Positions 14,151 through 22,725 of a DNA stretch of 64,000 nt are shown in pieces (the first letter of the stretch is position 1; the number at the start of each line of letters is the position of its first letter). The position numbers and the translations under genes were made by a program. The notes beneath the pieces are model-generated. The model did no database searches, was not told the DNA's origin, and saw only the letters and a list, made by a program, of their open reading frames with translations. This DNA comes from Sporomusa silvacetica DSM 10669 (GTDB taxonomy: Bacteria; Bacillota; Negativicutes; Sporomusales; Sporomusaceae). The DNA lies in NCBI RefSeq assembly GCF_002257705.1, contig NZ_LSLK01000110.1, positions 1 through 64,000 of the forward strand, in the 5' to 3' direction.

Positions 14151-15170
14151 TTACTGACTAAGACAAGACTCCATTATTGTTTTTTCAGCAATAGCCTCTG
14201 TAGAATATTCTGCCACCGTGGGCTTGTCACCTTGTCCAATAGCAGTTCCGGTTTCACCTTGTAAGGCCTCACAAATATTGTTTAAGTTGGTTATAATAGC
14301 TTTCGTACCGCCAAATTTGACGAACTCGATTGCTGCCCTGATTTTAGGAGCCATGCTCCCCTCTGGAAACTGGCCTTCTGCCAAATATTGTTCAGCTTGC
14401 CATACCGGCAAAAAATTCAATTGACTTTCATTCGGCTGGCGATAGTTTATGCATACCTTTTCAACTCCGGTCAGCAGCAGGAGGTAGTCCGCACCAATCA
14501 TCCTCGCTAAGAGTGAAGAAGCGGCATCTTTGTCAATCACGGCCGCTACGCCTACTAAGCCGTTATCCTGTCTAACAACAGGTATTCCGCCCCCACCCGC
14601 AGCTATAACCACACTGCCAGATTTTAGCAATGATAGAATTGTATTTTTTTCGACAATGTCTACCGGTATGGGAGATGGTACTACCATGCGGTAGCCTCTT
14701 CCACTATCCTCGATAATTTTCCGATCATATTTCCGGGAAACTTCCTCAGCCTCATCCTTTGAATAGAAAGGACCAATTGGTTTGGTTGGGTCTTGGAAGG
14801 CTTTATCTTTTTTATCAACCACAACCTGTGTAACAATAGCAGCTACATCTAAAGATAAGCCAGCCTTCTCCAATTCATTACGCAATACCTGTTGTATCAA
14901 ATACCCTAACAACCCTTGGGTCTCTGCACCACAGCCATCAAGCGTTCCCTCAGAAACAATATTGGCAGACAACTTATGCCGTAATAGAGTTTGCCCAACC
15001 TGCGGCCCATTACCATGAGTAATGATAACCTGATAACCTTGCTGAATCAATTCGACTATTTTTTTACAAACAATTTGGATGTTTTCAATTTGCTCATCAA
15101 TTGTTCCATGATCATTCTCACTAAGAATAGCATTTCCGCCGATGGCTACTACACAAATACCTTTCTGCAT
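14151..15170 (-). CDS. arcC: Carbamate kinase, 339 aa
   Basis: Converts carbamoyl phosphate and ADP to ATP, ammonia and CO2, the energy-yielding end of allantoin fermentation. Amino-acid-kinase fold: VVAIGGNAIL at the N-terminus, THGNGPQVGQ (residues 51-60), VVIAAGGGGIPVV and FPEGSMAPKIRAA. The family is usually about 310 aa; this one carries about 25 extra C-terminal residues after GTAIGQG. Its position after the AllFGH genes matches its use of the carbamoyl phosphate they release. It is the E. coli AllK/ArcC type. Confidence 0.95.
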   Translation of the reverse strand: MQKGICVVAIGGNAILSENDHGTIDEQIENIQIVCKKIVELIQQGYQVIITHGNGPQVGQTLLRHKLSANIVSEGTLDGCGAETQGLLGYLIQQVLRNELEKAGLSLDVAAIVTQVVVDKKDKAFQDPTKPIGPFYSKDEAEEVSRKYDRKIIEDSGRGYRMVVPSPIPVDIVEKNTILSLLKSGSVVIAAGGGGIPVVRQDNGLVGVAAVIDKDAASSLLARMIGADYLLLLTGVEKVCINYRQPNESQLNFLPVWQAEQYLAEGQFPEGSMAPKIRAAIEFVKFGGTKAIITNLNNICEALQGETGTAIGQGDKPTVAEYSTEAIAEKTIMESCLSQ

Positions 15171-15196
15171 ATTCTCCCCCCCTTACCCTTTTAAAA

Positions 15197-15352
15197 TTAT
15201 ATTATGCGTTTAATAAGCGGCCCTGACATACCCAGGAACAAGACCAATATTCCAGCTACAGAACATATACTACTACCCAAATGGCCGCCAAAGTACAATA
15301 ACGGAAATGCAAAGACGATAAACACTGGCAAGCATGCCACTAATTGTTGCAC
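15197..15352 (-). CDS. Small membrane protein coupled to the LctP-like permease, 51 aa
   Basis: Starts (GTG) QQLVACLPVFIVFAFPLLYF and ends GMSGPLIKRII. It has two hydrophobic segments joined by GGHLGSS: an ordinary two-helix hairpin ending in basic residues. GTG has GGTGGTGAG upstream; the start is four bases after the permease stop and the stop is 26 bases before carbamate kinase. No family recognised. The operon position suggests an accessory subunit of the permease. Confidence 0.65.
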   Translation of the reverse strand: MQQLVACLPVFIVFAFPLLYFGGHLGSSICSVAGILVLFLGMSGPLIKRII

Positions 15353-15356
15353 TTTC

Positions 15357-16952
15357 TCACCACCCTAATTGATAGGATATATAAATAACCACGCCAAATA
15401 CTGCACAAAGCAACATGGCTCCACCGATAACCTTACTGATTACCTCGCCTTCACGCCCCAACATCCCGGCTGCTGTTGTTCCCAATAAAATCTTACTGGG
15501 AGCAATAATGCTGCCGATAGCACCACCGACCGTTTGCGCCGCCAACAACGGAGCTTTGTCGATCTGCAACATCTGCGCAACTTGCTGCTGAAAACTACCA
15601 AATAATATATTAGAAGATAAGTTGCTACTGGTCATAAATGTCCCCAACAGCCCGATAAACGGCGAAAGCATTGGGTAAACTCCGCCGGTCACCGCCGCGA
15701 CTCCCTGAGCCAATACGGTTGTCTGACCGGTCTCATCCATAACTTTGGACATAGCGATCAATCCAATAACCGCAATCGCTGAGGGTATTGTTTTGGCCAG
15801 CGAGTTTTTCATAATGCGCTGCACGCCACCTGCTTGGATATAGCCCCACCGCACATAGCAGACATAACCAATTATGGCCGCCAATAGCAGGAAGGCGCCG
15901 GAATGAATAAGTGGTGCAAGCGGCGCATATGCCGGATAACTATGGGTTGAAAAACCCAGTAATGTTGTTTTTCCGGCAAAAGACAGCGAAAGCTTCCATT
16001 GCCCAAGATAATTTTTTACACTGTCATTCAATAAGACAACAACGGCAATCACAATCAAGAATACATAGGGAATAAACGCTTGTTGAATATTCATTGCATT
16101 GGCAGTTACATTTTTTTCATCAGTCTTTTCTTCGGCCGGATCATTGAGTTCCACCGGCTGACGGTAATAATCAAGTCTGCCAATTATAAAAATCAACCCC
16201 AGCGACACTGAAGCAACAACAAAGTTGCATAACATTGGATTTAACAGTGCTATCCCCATTTGTCCTATTCCCTGGAACAATCCCAGCAGAATTACGGTAA
16301 CTGCATTACGTTTGATTCCCTGATAACCACCGGCTAAACCGGCAATTAGCAATCCGGCAATAAGATTAACAACGCCCAGCATTGCCGTAGTCCAAATAAT
16401 CGTCTTGTTCAAGATCAGCGGGTTACTTACATCAACTTGGCCAATCAAACCATCCCAGGCAAGGCCTAACGTGCCAAACGTATTGCCCCAGGCTTGCCCA
16501 AGCAAGGTAATAAGCACGGCAGTCAGCGGCTTAACACCCATACCTATCAGCAGCGGTGCACATACTACCACGGGAACACCAAAGCCGGTAATCCCTTGCA
16601 GAAAACCGACAAAAATCCAACCTACAGCCAATACCTGAAGTACTTTATCTGGCGTAAACTGCTGCATCCCGGCGCGAATTACCCCAAACGCGCCAGATTC
16701 CCACGACACTTCATAAATAATCAATGCCGGAAAAACTACTAAAATGATAGACAGCGAGGTCCACATCCCTTTGGCAACAGCCAAAGCAATCATATCGGCA
16801 CCGCCGCCAAAAACCAAATAGGCAATTAGTATCGAGAACAGCAATCCCGCTGATGCCGCTTCATCACCGCCCCACCGGCAATGAAGCAAAAGCACCAGCA
16901 ACACCAGTATCGGTACTAGGGCGGCCAACCACTGTACTATATCAAAGGACAT
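15357..16952 (-). CDS. L-lactate permease (LctP/LldP) family transporter, 531 aa
   Basis: A large secondary transporter with about 12-14 membrane segments. Family features include FLQGITGFGVPVVVCAPLLI and TFGTLGLAWDGLIGQ in the first half and GTFMTSSNLSSNILFGSFQQ and GGAIGSIIAPSKILLGT near the C-terminus. The family carries lactate and glycolate. It lies between allG and carbamate kinase, with no lactate gene nearby. Oxamate, the end product of AllFGH, is a close structural analogue of pyruvate and lactate, so an oxamate exporter is a reasonable inference. The ATG follows GGGGGAAGTATT. Confidence 0.9.
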   Translation of the reverse strand: MSFDIVQWLAALVPILVLLVLLLHCRWGGDEAASAGLLFSILIAYLVFGGGADMIALAVAKGMWTSLSIILVVFPALIIYEVSWESGAFGVIRAGMQQFTPDKVLQVLAVGWIFVGFLQGITGFGVPVVVCAPLLIGMGVKPLTAVLITLLGQAWGNTFGTLGLAWDGLIGQVDVSNPLILNKTIIWTTAMLGVVNLIAGLLIAGLAGGYQGIKRNAVTVILLGLFQGIGQMGIALLNPMLCNFVVASVSLGLIFIIGRLDYYRQPVELNDPAEEKTDEKNVTANAMNIQQAFIPYVFLIVIAVVVLLNDSVKNYLGQWKLSLSFAGKTTLLGFSTHSYPAYAPLAPLIHSGAFLLLAAIIGYVCYVRWGYIQAGGVQRIMKNSLAKTIPSAIAVIGLIAMSKVMDETGQTTVLAQGVAAVTGGVYPMLSPFIGLLGTFMTSSNLSSNILFGSFQQQVAQMLQIDKAPLLAAQTVGGAIGSIIAPSKILLGTTAAGMLGREGEVISKVIGGAMLLCAVFGVVIYISYQLGW

Positions 16953-16963
16953 AATACTTCCCC

Positions 16964-18370
16964 CTAATCTGTCAATGTTTCAGCAAATGCCACCAAGGCT
17001 TTTTCAAAGCAACCATGTGGAGCTTTTACTACACCGGCTCCAATCTGCCCAATTCCAGGCAACCGGTGCGCCATACCGGTATTAATCACCGGCACAATAT
17101 CGTTTTCAATAACTTTACGAATATCAATGCCCAGCGGCGAGCCCTCAAAGTTCATTGTGGCTAATAAAAACTGTGTGCTCTTGCCATGAGAAATTACACC
17201 CATCTCTTTGGTATAACGAACAGCATCGTCTTGCGAACCTGCTCCCACAAACCGCACTACTGCCGGTGATGCCGCCATGGCAATACCGCCAAGGCCGATT
17301 ACTTCCAGGATAGCACTATCGCCCATATCCGGATTGGCATCTTGAGGACCGTAGCCAGGGAAATATAAGCCTTCAGGCATATTGGCCGGTGCCGTAAACC
17401 ATTGTTCACCGGTTGCTGCAACCTTGACGCCAAATTCTGTGCCGTTACGACACATAACGGTAACAATCGAACTATCTTTTACACCTTTGGCCGGGTCAGT
17501 GATGGATTTGGCGGCAGCCATAGCCATATTGAGGAAAAACTGGTCATTGTCACAGATGAATTTTATAGCCTTAGTCTTGGCTTCATTATCCATGGGCAGC
17601 TGCGCAATCAGCGGACAGATTTTTCTGGCAAACAAGGAAGAAGCAGCAATATTGCGCTGATGCATTTCATCCCCCATCGCCAAAGCCTGCGCCATAATAA
17701 CCTTGAGGTTGATGCCGCCGCATAATGCAATTGCATCACTAATCGCCGGCCCTAAGCTGTCTCTAAACCAGATCAACCGTTCAAGTACCTCAGGATCGTT
17801 TGCTCCGAACCGCATTACTTTGCCAAGTCCTTCATTTATAGAGCAATAGGCCACATTCCCAAAGGTCTCGTTTTTAACTTCAAATACCGGCATATGATAA
17901 GTAATCATGCCGGTCATTGGACCGACTGAGCCGTGATGATGGTTAGGCGATAACTTAATATTGCCGCTTTTAATCAACTGAACCGCTTTTTCATCATTTT
18001 CAGCCAAACCCTCAAAGCGGATTGCACCTAAAATTGCGCCTTTCATCGGCCCGCACATGTCATCCCACTCAATAGGAGGTCCGGCGTGCAATATTGTTTC
18101 CTTTGTTAATCCTTTTAAAACAGTATGTGCCGGTTTGACACCGGTAAGTACCGGCTGAGCATCATTATATATTTGAACTACTTTTTCATTAGCGGCATTA
18201 ATACGGTCTTCATATTTATCAAGTATCTTAGCAACTTCCTTATTGCCGCCTGCCGGTGGACGCCAGGAAACGTGTGTTGTCGGCACAGCTTGTTTGACAA
18301 GTGTTTGGGAAAAAAGCTCCAATCCAACATTTACAACATTTAGTTTTTGATTCAACAAGTTATTTGACAT
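16964..18370 (-). CDS. allG: DUF1116 protein, oxamate carbamoyltransferase subunit AllG (YlbE-like), 468 aa
   Basis: Family markers: LNVVNVGLELFSQTLVKQ, a motif PTTHVSWRPPAGG near residue 35, MCGPMKGAILGAIRFEG and PNHHHGSVGPMTGMITYHMP. In E. coli, FdrA, YlbE and YlbF have been reported to form the oxamate carbamoyltransferase AllFGH, which splits oxalurate with phosphate into oxamate and carbamoyl phosphate. The start at 18370 lies one base after the fdrA stop, with GGAGG inside the fdrA end. This indicates translational coupling and subunits of one complex. Confidence 0.88.
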   Translation of the reverse strand: MSNNLLNQKLNVVNVGLELFSQTLVKQAVPTTHVSWRPPAGGNKEVAKILDKYEDRINAANEKVVQIYNDAQPVLTGVKPAHTVLKGLTKETILHAGPPIEWDDMCGPMKGAILGAIRFEGLAENDEKAVQLIKSGNIKLSPNHHHGSVGPMTGMITYHMPVFEVKNETFGNVAYCSINEGLGKVMRFGANDPEVLERLIWFRDSLGPAISDAIALCGGINLKVIMAQALAMGDEMHQRNIAASSLFARKICPLIAQLPMDNEAKTKAIKFICDNDQFFLNMAMAAAKSITDPAKGVKDSSIVTVMCRNGTEFGVKVAATGEQWFTAPANMPEGLYFPGYGPQDANPDMGDSAILEVIGLGGIAMAASPAVVRFVGAGSQDDAVRYTKEMGVISHGKSTQFLLATMNFEGSPLGIDIRKVIENDIVPVINTGMAHRLPGIGQIGAGVVKAPHGCFEKALVAFAETLTD

Positions 18371-18371
18371 C

Positions 18372-19922
18372 TCAGCCATTCCTCCGTTCATCAACTATCA
18401 TTCTTGCCAGTCTGGCCGCCTGGGCATTTGTCGTGGTAACTACCACTCCCGCTTGCTGTAACTTAGCAACTTGCGCTGCCTTATTTTGTTCATCCTGATT
18501 TGTACCACAAACATATGCCACTACCACCAAAGTATTGCCATTAGCCGCAGCCGCTTTTTTAGCGTTTTCGATTACTGGAACCAATTCTCCAGCCGGATCT
18601 TCGGCAGCACCATAACCAATCACCACGTCAAGCAATAATACAGCTGTTTGCGAATCCTTAGCAACCTTCAAAATATATTCATTACGCAACGATCCATCAA
18701 TCATAGGATGTGGTTTACCCATAGTAAATTGATCATCACCCAGATCAATTGCCGTATGCTGACCTGATACCACAACATCATGTGTCAACAGTTCTTTGCG
18801 CAAAGGAGTGTTTGAATATATGGGGCCAAGAGTTTCACCTAATACCAGGCTTGCTTCATAACACAAAGTCCCACCAGCATACAAGGCACGCACACATTGC
18901 TGCCCTGAAGCCAATTTCGCTTTAGCCTCTTGCGCCCAGCCAGCAAGCTTGCTTTCAGTAGTAAGCAATTCCGGTTGTTTACCGCTCAGCAGCGCTGTTT
19001 TTAACGCCGTTTCTTCTAAAGTGGCAGCGACAGTTATGTTAGACGGTACTTTATCAATAACACTGCCAAGGAAGCAGAGAACAACCTTTTTAGTAGTCCC
19101 AGCTACCTTTGTTATAATCTTTTCTACTACTGATTGAGCCGGTGGCTTAGAAATAAGAACAATGGTTTGGGTATTGCTGTCATTAATTAGCATATCGATG
19201 GCCTGCAGCATAGTAGCTGCTCCGATCGCTTCTTTTAAATCCCTGCCGCCTGTGCCAATGGCTTGACTAATTCCTAGTTCCATAGCATCTAATAAGCAAA
19301 TTACTTCCTGCAAACCGGTACCAGAAGCTGAAATCAGGCCGATATTTCCTGATTTAACCTTATTGGCAAAACCAATGCCGTTACCATTTATGATCGCAGT
19401 ACCACAGTCAGGCCCCATAACCAGCAAGCCCTTTTGGGCAGCCATTGTTTTCAAATAGACTTCGTCTTCAATAGAAACATTGTCACTAAATAAAAATACA
19501 TTTTTACCATACTTCAAAGCTCGCTCTGCTTCGATGGCCGCATATTCGCCCGGAACAGAAATGAAAACCAAATTTGTGTCCGGGTCATCCTGATACGCCT
19601 TGACGGCAGAATGTATGACCATCTTATCGGCATTCTTGCCGGCAGCAGTTTTTTTACTCATTTGTTCATCTATTTTGTTTATGACCCACTGCACATCAAT
19701 ATCTTCCGGAGCCCGGAAAGCTAGAATTAAGTCATTAGGGCCAGCGGTCTCTCCCTCAGGTCCTAATAAATTAGCTTCTTGCAAAATAACCCGATTGGCC
19801 GGTGTTCCCATCATAACCGAAACATCATCCAATCCCTCAACCTGTTTTAGCTGTTTGGAAATAAGCATAAGGGTAACTGAATCATAATAGCTATTTTTTC
19901 GTACTACATTATGAATTTTCAT
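18372..19922 (-). CDS. allF: FdrA family protein, oxamate carbamoyltransferase subunit AllF, 516 aa
   Basis: FdrA proteins are related to succinyl-CoA synthetase/CoA-binding domains. Recognisable parts are KNSYYDSVTLMLISKQLKQ at the N-terminus and GPDCGTAIINGNGIGFANKV near residue 165. A glycine-rich loop SASGTGLQEVICLLDAMELG follows, with PHPMIDGSLRNEYILKVA in the C-terminal half. Together with allG and allH it should form the oxalurate-cleaving enzyme. It overlaps allH by 14 bases at its start. Confidence 0.92.
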   Translation of the reverse strand: MKIHNVVRKNSYYDSVTLMLISKQLKQVEGLDDVSVMMGTPANRVILQEANLLGPEGETAGPNDLILAFRAPEDIDVQWVINKIDEQMSKKTAAGKNADKMVIHSAVKAYQDDPDTNLVFISVPGEYAAIEAERALKYGKNVFLFSDNVSIEDEVYLKTMAAQKGLLVMGPDCGTAIINGNGIGFANKVKSGNIGLISASGTGLQEVICLLDAMELGISQAIGTGGRDLKEAIGAATMLQAIDMLINDSNTQTIVLISKPPAQSVVEKIITKVAGTTKKVVLCFLGSVIDKVPSNITVAATLEETALKTALLSGKQPELLTTESKLAGWAQEAKAKLASGQQCVRALYAGGTLCYEASLVLGETLGPIYSNTPLRKELLTHDVVVSGQHTAIDLGDDQFTMGKPHPMIDGSLRNEYILKVAKDSQTAVLLLDVVIGYGAAEDPAGELVPVIENAKKAAAANGNTLVVVAYVCGTNQDEQNKAAQVAKLQQAGVVVTTTNAQAARLARMIVDERRNG

Positions 19923-20853
19923 TTACTGACTCCTTTCTCTTCGGCGGTGTACCTGCAGATAACGCGGTAAAACCGCCGTAAACGAAACCTACTAAAAAGT
20001 CGACACCAGAAAAGTGTCCCAATTGCATTAGTTGCCGGACTTTGTCAATCATTTCTTGCTCGGCTCCGGCACCAAACGAGCGAATCATTTCACCAACCCG
20101 CTGATGATACAATCCTTTTACACCATACTTGATATACTCAACAGACATAAAGGTGGTTAATTGGGGAGCGTTCACCACTAGGTGCTGCGCCATTTTTTTG
20201 GCTGCTTGCTGGCAATTTTCCGGCTGTACATGAATGATCCCACTGAGAAAACCAAGCAGAAAATCATCTCCGGAAGGGGTTGAACCTGGTCCTACACCAA
20301 GCAGGCCACAGATACCTTCGTTAATTAAACTCCCCTTGTTTTCCAAAATACCGGCAATCAACATCTTGACCGCCTGTGGAATTCTGGCGTCGATCAAACT
20401 AGGGATTTTGCTACGACTACAAAACATCTTGGCATCATACTGACCGACATAAGCCAGAATGCCGCCTCCCTTATCGGCGTCATTACACAGCTGTTGTAAC
20501 CGTCGCAAACGCGGCAAAAAATCGACTGCACCAGTTAAAGAATCATAAGAAACTTGGCAAGAAAATCGTGAACACGTCTGCAACCCTCGTACTGCCAAGT
20601 TCTCGCCGATTACTATAGCGTCGGCAAAGTATCGTACCATTTGCTGCTTCAGCTCAAAATTGAGCCACCCGTCAACTAGGTCCACCTCTATGCCAAAAGG
20701 AATATGATCCATGCCAGAGCGAACCAAGGTGACAATTCCGTCGGAAGTAAGAATATTGATATAGTCATGGTGGATTGATTTTATTTGCCCAATCGTACCT
20801 TCCGCTGACAAAAAAAGGTCTTCTGAAATTGCAGCAGCATTAAGTAGCCGCAT
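19909..20853 (-). CDS. allH: DUF2877 protein, oxamate carbamoyltransferase subunit AllH (YlbF-like), 314 aa
   Basis: DUF2877 markers are GLLGVGPGSTPSGDDFLLGF (about residues 205-225) and VGEMIRSFGAGAEQEMI near the C-terminus. The GxGxGxTPSGDD motif defines the family. It is the first gene of the allHFG-permease-carbamate kinase unit. An upstream-open frame to 20955 is rejected: the ATG at 20853 has GGAAGGTG at a good distance. A putative regulator site GCACATTGCA lies about 90 bases upstream. Confidence 0.88.
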   Translation of the reverse strand: MRLLNAAAISEDLFLSAEGTIGQIKSIHHDYINILTSDGIVTLVRSGMDHIPFGIEVDLVDGWLNFELKQQMVRYFADAIVIGENLAVRGLQTCSRFSCQVSYDSLTGAVDFLPRLRRLQQLCNDADKGGGILAYVGQYDAKMFCSRSKIPSLIDARIPQAVKMLIAGILENKGSLINEGICGLLGVGPGSTPSGDDFLLGFLSGIIHVQPENCQQAAKKMAQHLVVNAPQLTTFMSVEYIKYGVKGLYHQRVGEMIRSFGAGAEQEMIDKVRQLMQLGHFSGVDFLVGFVYGGFTALSAGTPPKRKESVNENS

Positions 20854-21230
20854 AACTATATCACCTTCCTTGAGTTTTATTATAATGAATTTTCTAATTA
20901 TACTCATCGTGCATTTGCACCAAAGAAACGAATAATCGCTAGGCACATTGCACATCAGTTTATTTTCTCTGAGCCTAAATCTAGGGACTGCCTCAAAGGG
21001 GCAGTATAAAAAAGTGATAGTTTATATTCTTTTATAGTAGCGAAAAACCATATAAAGTGGGACTGTGGAAAACTAATCGCTAAGTTTTCCACAGTCCCTG
21101 GAGGCAACCCCTTTTATATCCGAGAGTGTTGACTATGCCCCTTTTGCATTACTCTCTAGCTAGGAGCCTGCTTTATCAGAAAAGCTGCCACGAGAGCGGA
21201 TGGCTTTATCGCTTGGGTTATAGGACGGGT
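20854..21230. promoter_or_regulatory. Promoter region of allH and terminator of the symporter unit
   Basis: No gene fits here. On the minus strand a TATAAT lies at 20898-20903 with the palindrome GTGCAAATGCAC (about 20910-20921) just upstream. GCACATTGCA (20943-20952), shared with the allC-pucR region, lies further up. A perfect 16-bp hairpin (21059-21074 with 21083-21098) is placed to end the transcript coming from the symporter. A smaller stem ACTGCC/GGCAGT is at 20987-21005. Confidence 0.55.
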
Positions 21231-22634
21231 TTACATTTTCTTCTCAAATATTGTACCTTTTTTGAATTTTGAATCTTCAAATGCAAACTTCATCAAAAGC
21301 ATATAGGAAATGCCTGCCACAATGAAGCCGATAATCCATGCCAACTCCACTTTCATAAAAGCGGCGCCTGCGCCAATAAGCATTGCAAGAATAGCACACG
21401 GATTATAGCCGGCAAATTGACCATTTTCTTCATATAATTCTGAAACATTTATTTTTTGCTTCCTTAAAACATAATATTCGATTAATAAGATGGAAACTAT
21501 CGGCCCTAAAAATGCGGAGTATATGAGAATGAACATCCCCAGACCCTCTGCCGAAGAATCCTGCACCAGTACCCAAGGACATGCGCATAACGCCAGCAGT
21601 CCGGATATGGTAACAGCAGTCTTATATTTTAGTTTTGTAATCAGTGTAATAACATAGGTCGGCGGAATAATATTAGCAACCATGTTTACTGCAACCGCAC
21701 CCATAACAATAAAGGAGGATACAAAAAAGGTAATATAAGCATTATCTATCACTATTGCAAACGCCTTCACAGGATTAGAGATACCAGTTGCCGCAGCAAG
21801 CATTGCGCCAATACATAGTACGAAACCATACGCTATTACAATAGGCAGAAAGTATAAAAAACCACGTTTTCCGTTACTAATACCAGATTTTAATTCTCTT
21901 GAATAGTCAGCTGCACTTAAAAAAATGGCCGCATAATTTCCCATAAACATCATTATGAAGGCAAAAAACGGTAAGCCCCAAGTGCCTTGTGCCTGAGCCC
22001 ATTTCGCTGTAATCACAGCACTGTGGGATGTCAGAAGAATACCAAATACATAGAGAAGTGCTAGCATAATGACCGTAGATATAACCGATTCCACCCATTT
22101 AATGGCATGGAAGCCGTAGAGCGAAAGCACAATCTGCACCACCTGCAGCACTACAAAACAAGCGAAAATGTTATCAAAGCCGCCGCCGGTAATAATCTTG
22201 GCAATTTCATTTAAAGCAGTACCGCCAATCCAGCTTTGAAAACCGTACCAGATGATGGCGGGAATACCGCGCAAAAGTGATGATACGATACAGCCTTTCA
22301 CCCCGAAGGACATTCGGAGCTGTACAACATATGGTATTCCGGTTCTATAGCCAAGCCTGTCGTTTAAAGCAAAAACACTTGAAATGATAGCAATTGCGAT
22401 GATAGCTGCGGTAAATGTCTGAACGATGTTTAGCGTCGCAATTCCCGCTACAACCAAACTAGATCCCAGTGTCATATTACCTAAATTAACGCCATCTCCA
22501 AGCCACATAAACATATAGTCTATCGGACCTACCGTCCTGCCTGCTTCGGTTTTCGGATTGAGCGATTCATCCACACCCATATCCTGCTGGACCTGCATCG
22601 GTTTGGGCTCGTTACATTCTGAATTTGTATACAT
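21231..22634 (-). CDS. NCS1-family allantoin/nucleobase permease, 467 aa
   Basis: A nucleobase:cation symporter-1 with twelve membrane helices. Recognisable segments are NLGNMTLGSSLVVAGIATLN, YRTGIPYVVQLRMSFGVKG and IPAIIWYGFQSWIGGTALNE, then NYAAIFLSAADYSRELKS. These correspond to PucI/AllP-type transporters. Position directly downstream of allantoinase genes makes allantoin the likely substrate; uracil or hydantoin remain possible. A GAAGGTG lies before the ATG. Confidence 0.9.
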   Translation of the reverse strand: MYTNSECNEPKPMQVQQDMGVDESLNPKTEAGRTVGPIDYMFMWLGDGVNLGNMTLGSSLVVAGIATLNIVQTFTAAIIAIAIISSVFALNDRLGYRTGIPYVVQLRMSFGVKGCIVSSLLRGIPAIIWYGFQSWIGGTALNEIAKIITGGGFDNIFACFVVLQVVQIVLSLYGFHAIKWVESVISTVIMLALLYVFGILLTSHSAVITAKWAQAQGTWGLPFFAFIMMFMGNYAAIFLSAADYSRELKSGISNGKRGFLYFLPIVIAYGFVLCIGAMLAAATGISNPVKAFAIVIDNAYITFFVSSFIVMGAVAVNMVANIIPPTYVITLITKLKYKTAVTISGLLALCACPWVLVQDSSAEGLGMFILIYSAFLGPIVSILLIEYYVLRKQKINVSELYEENGQFAGYNPCAILAMLIGAGAAFMKVELAWIIGFIVAGISYMLLMKFAFEDSKFKKGTIFEKKM

Positions 22635-22689
22635 CGTAAGACCACACCTTCTCTTTTTTTATTTTCCGTACTATTGAGAATGCATCGGT

Positions 22690-22725
22690 TTATAAATTAG
22701 GTTATAAATTAGGTTATAAATTAGG
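22690..22725 (-). repeat. Triple 12-bp tandem repeat at the end of an allantoinase gene
   Basis: Three exact copies of CCTAATTTATAA on the minus strand (22714-22725, 22702-22713, 22690-22701). The first copy encodes the last residues P-N-L and the stop of the upstream allantoinase; the others repeat the stop. A replication-slippage duplication is likely. It sits in the short gap before the permease gene. Confidence 0.9.
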
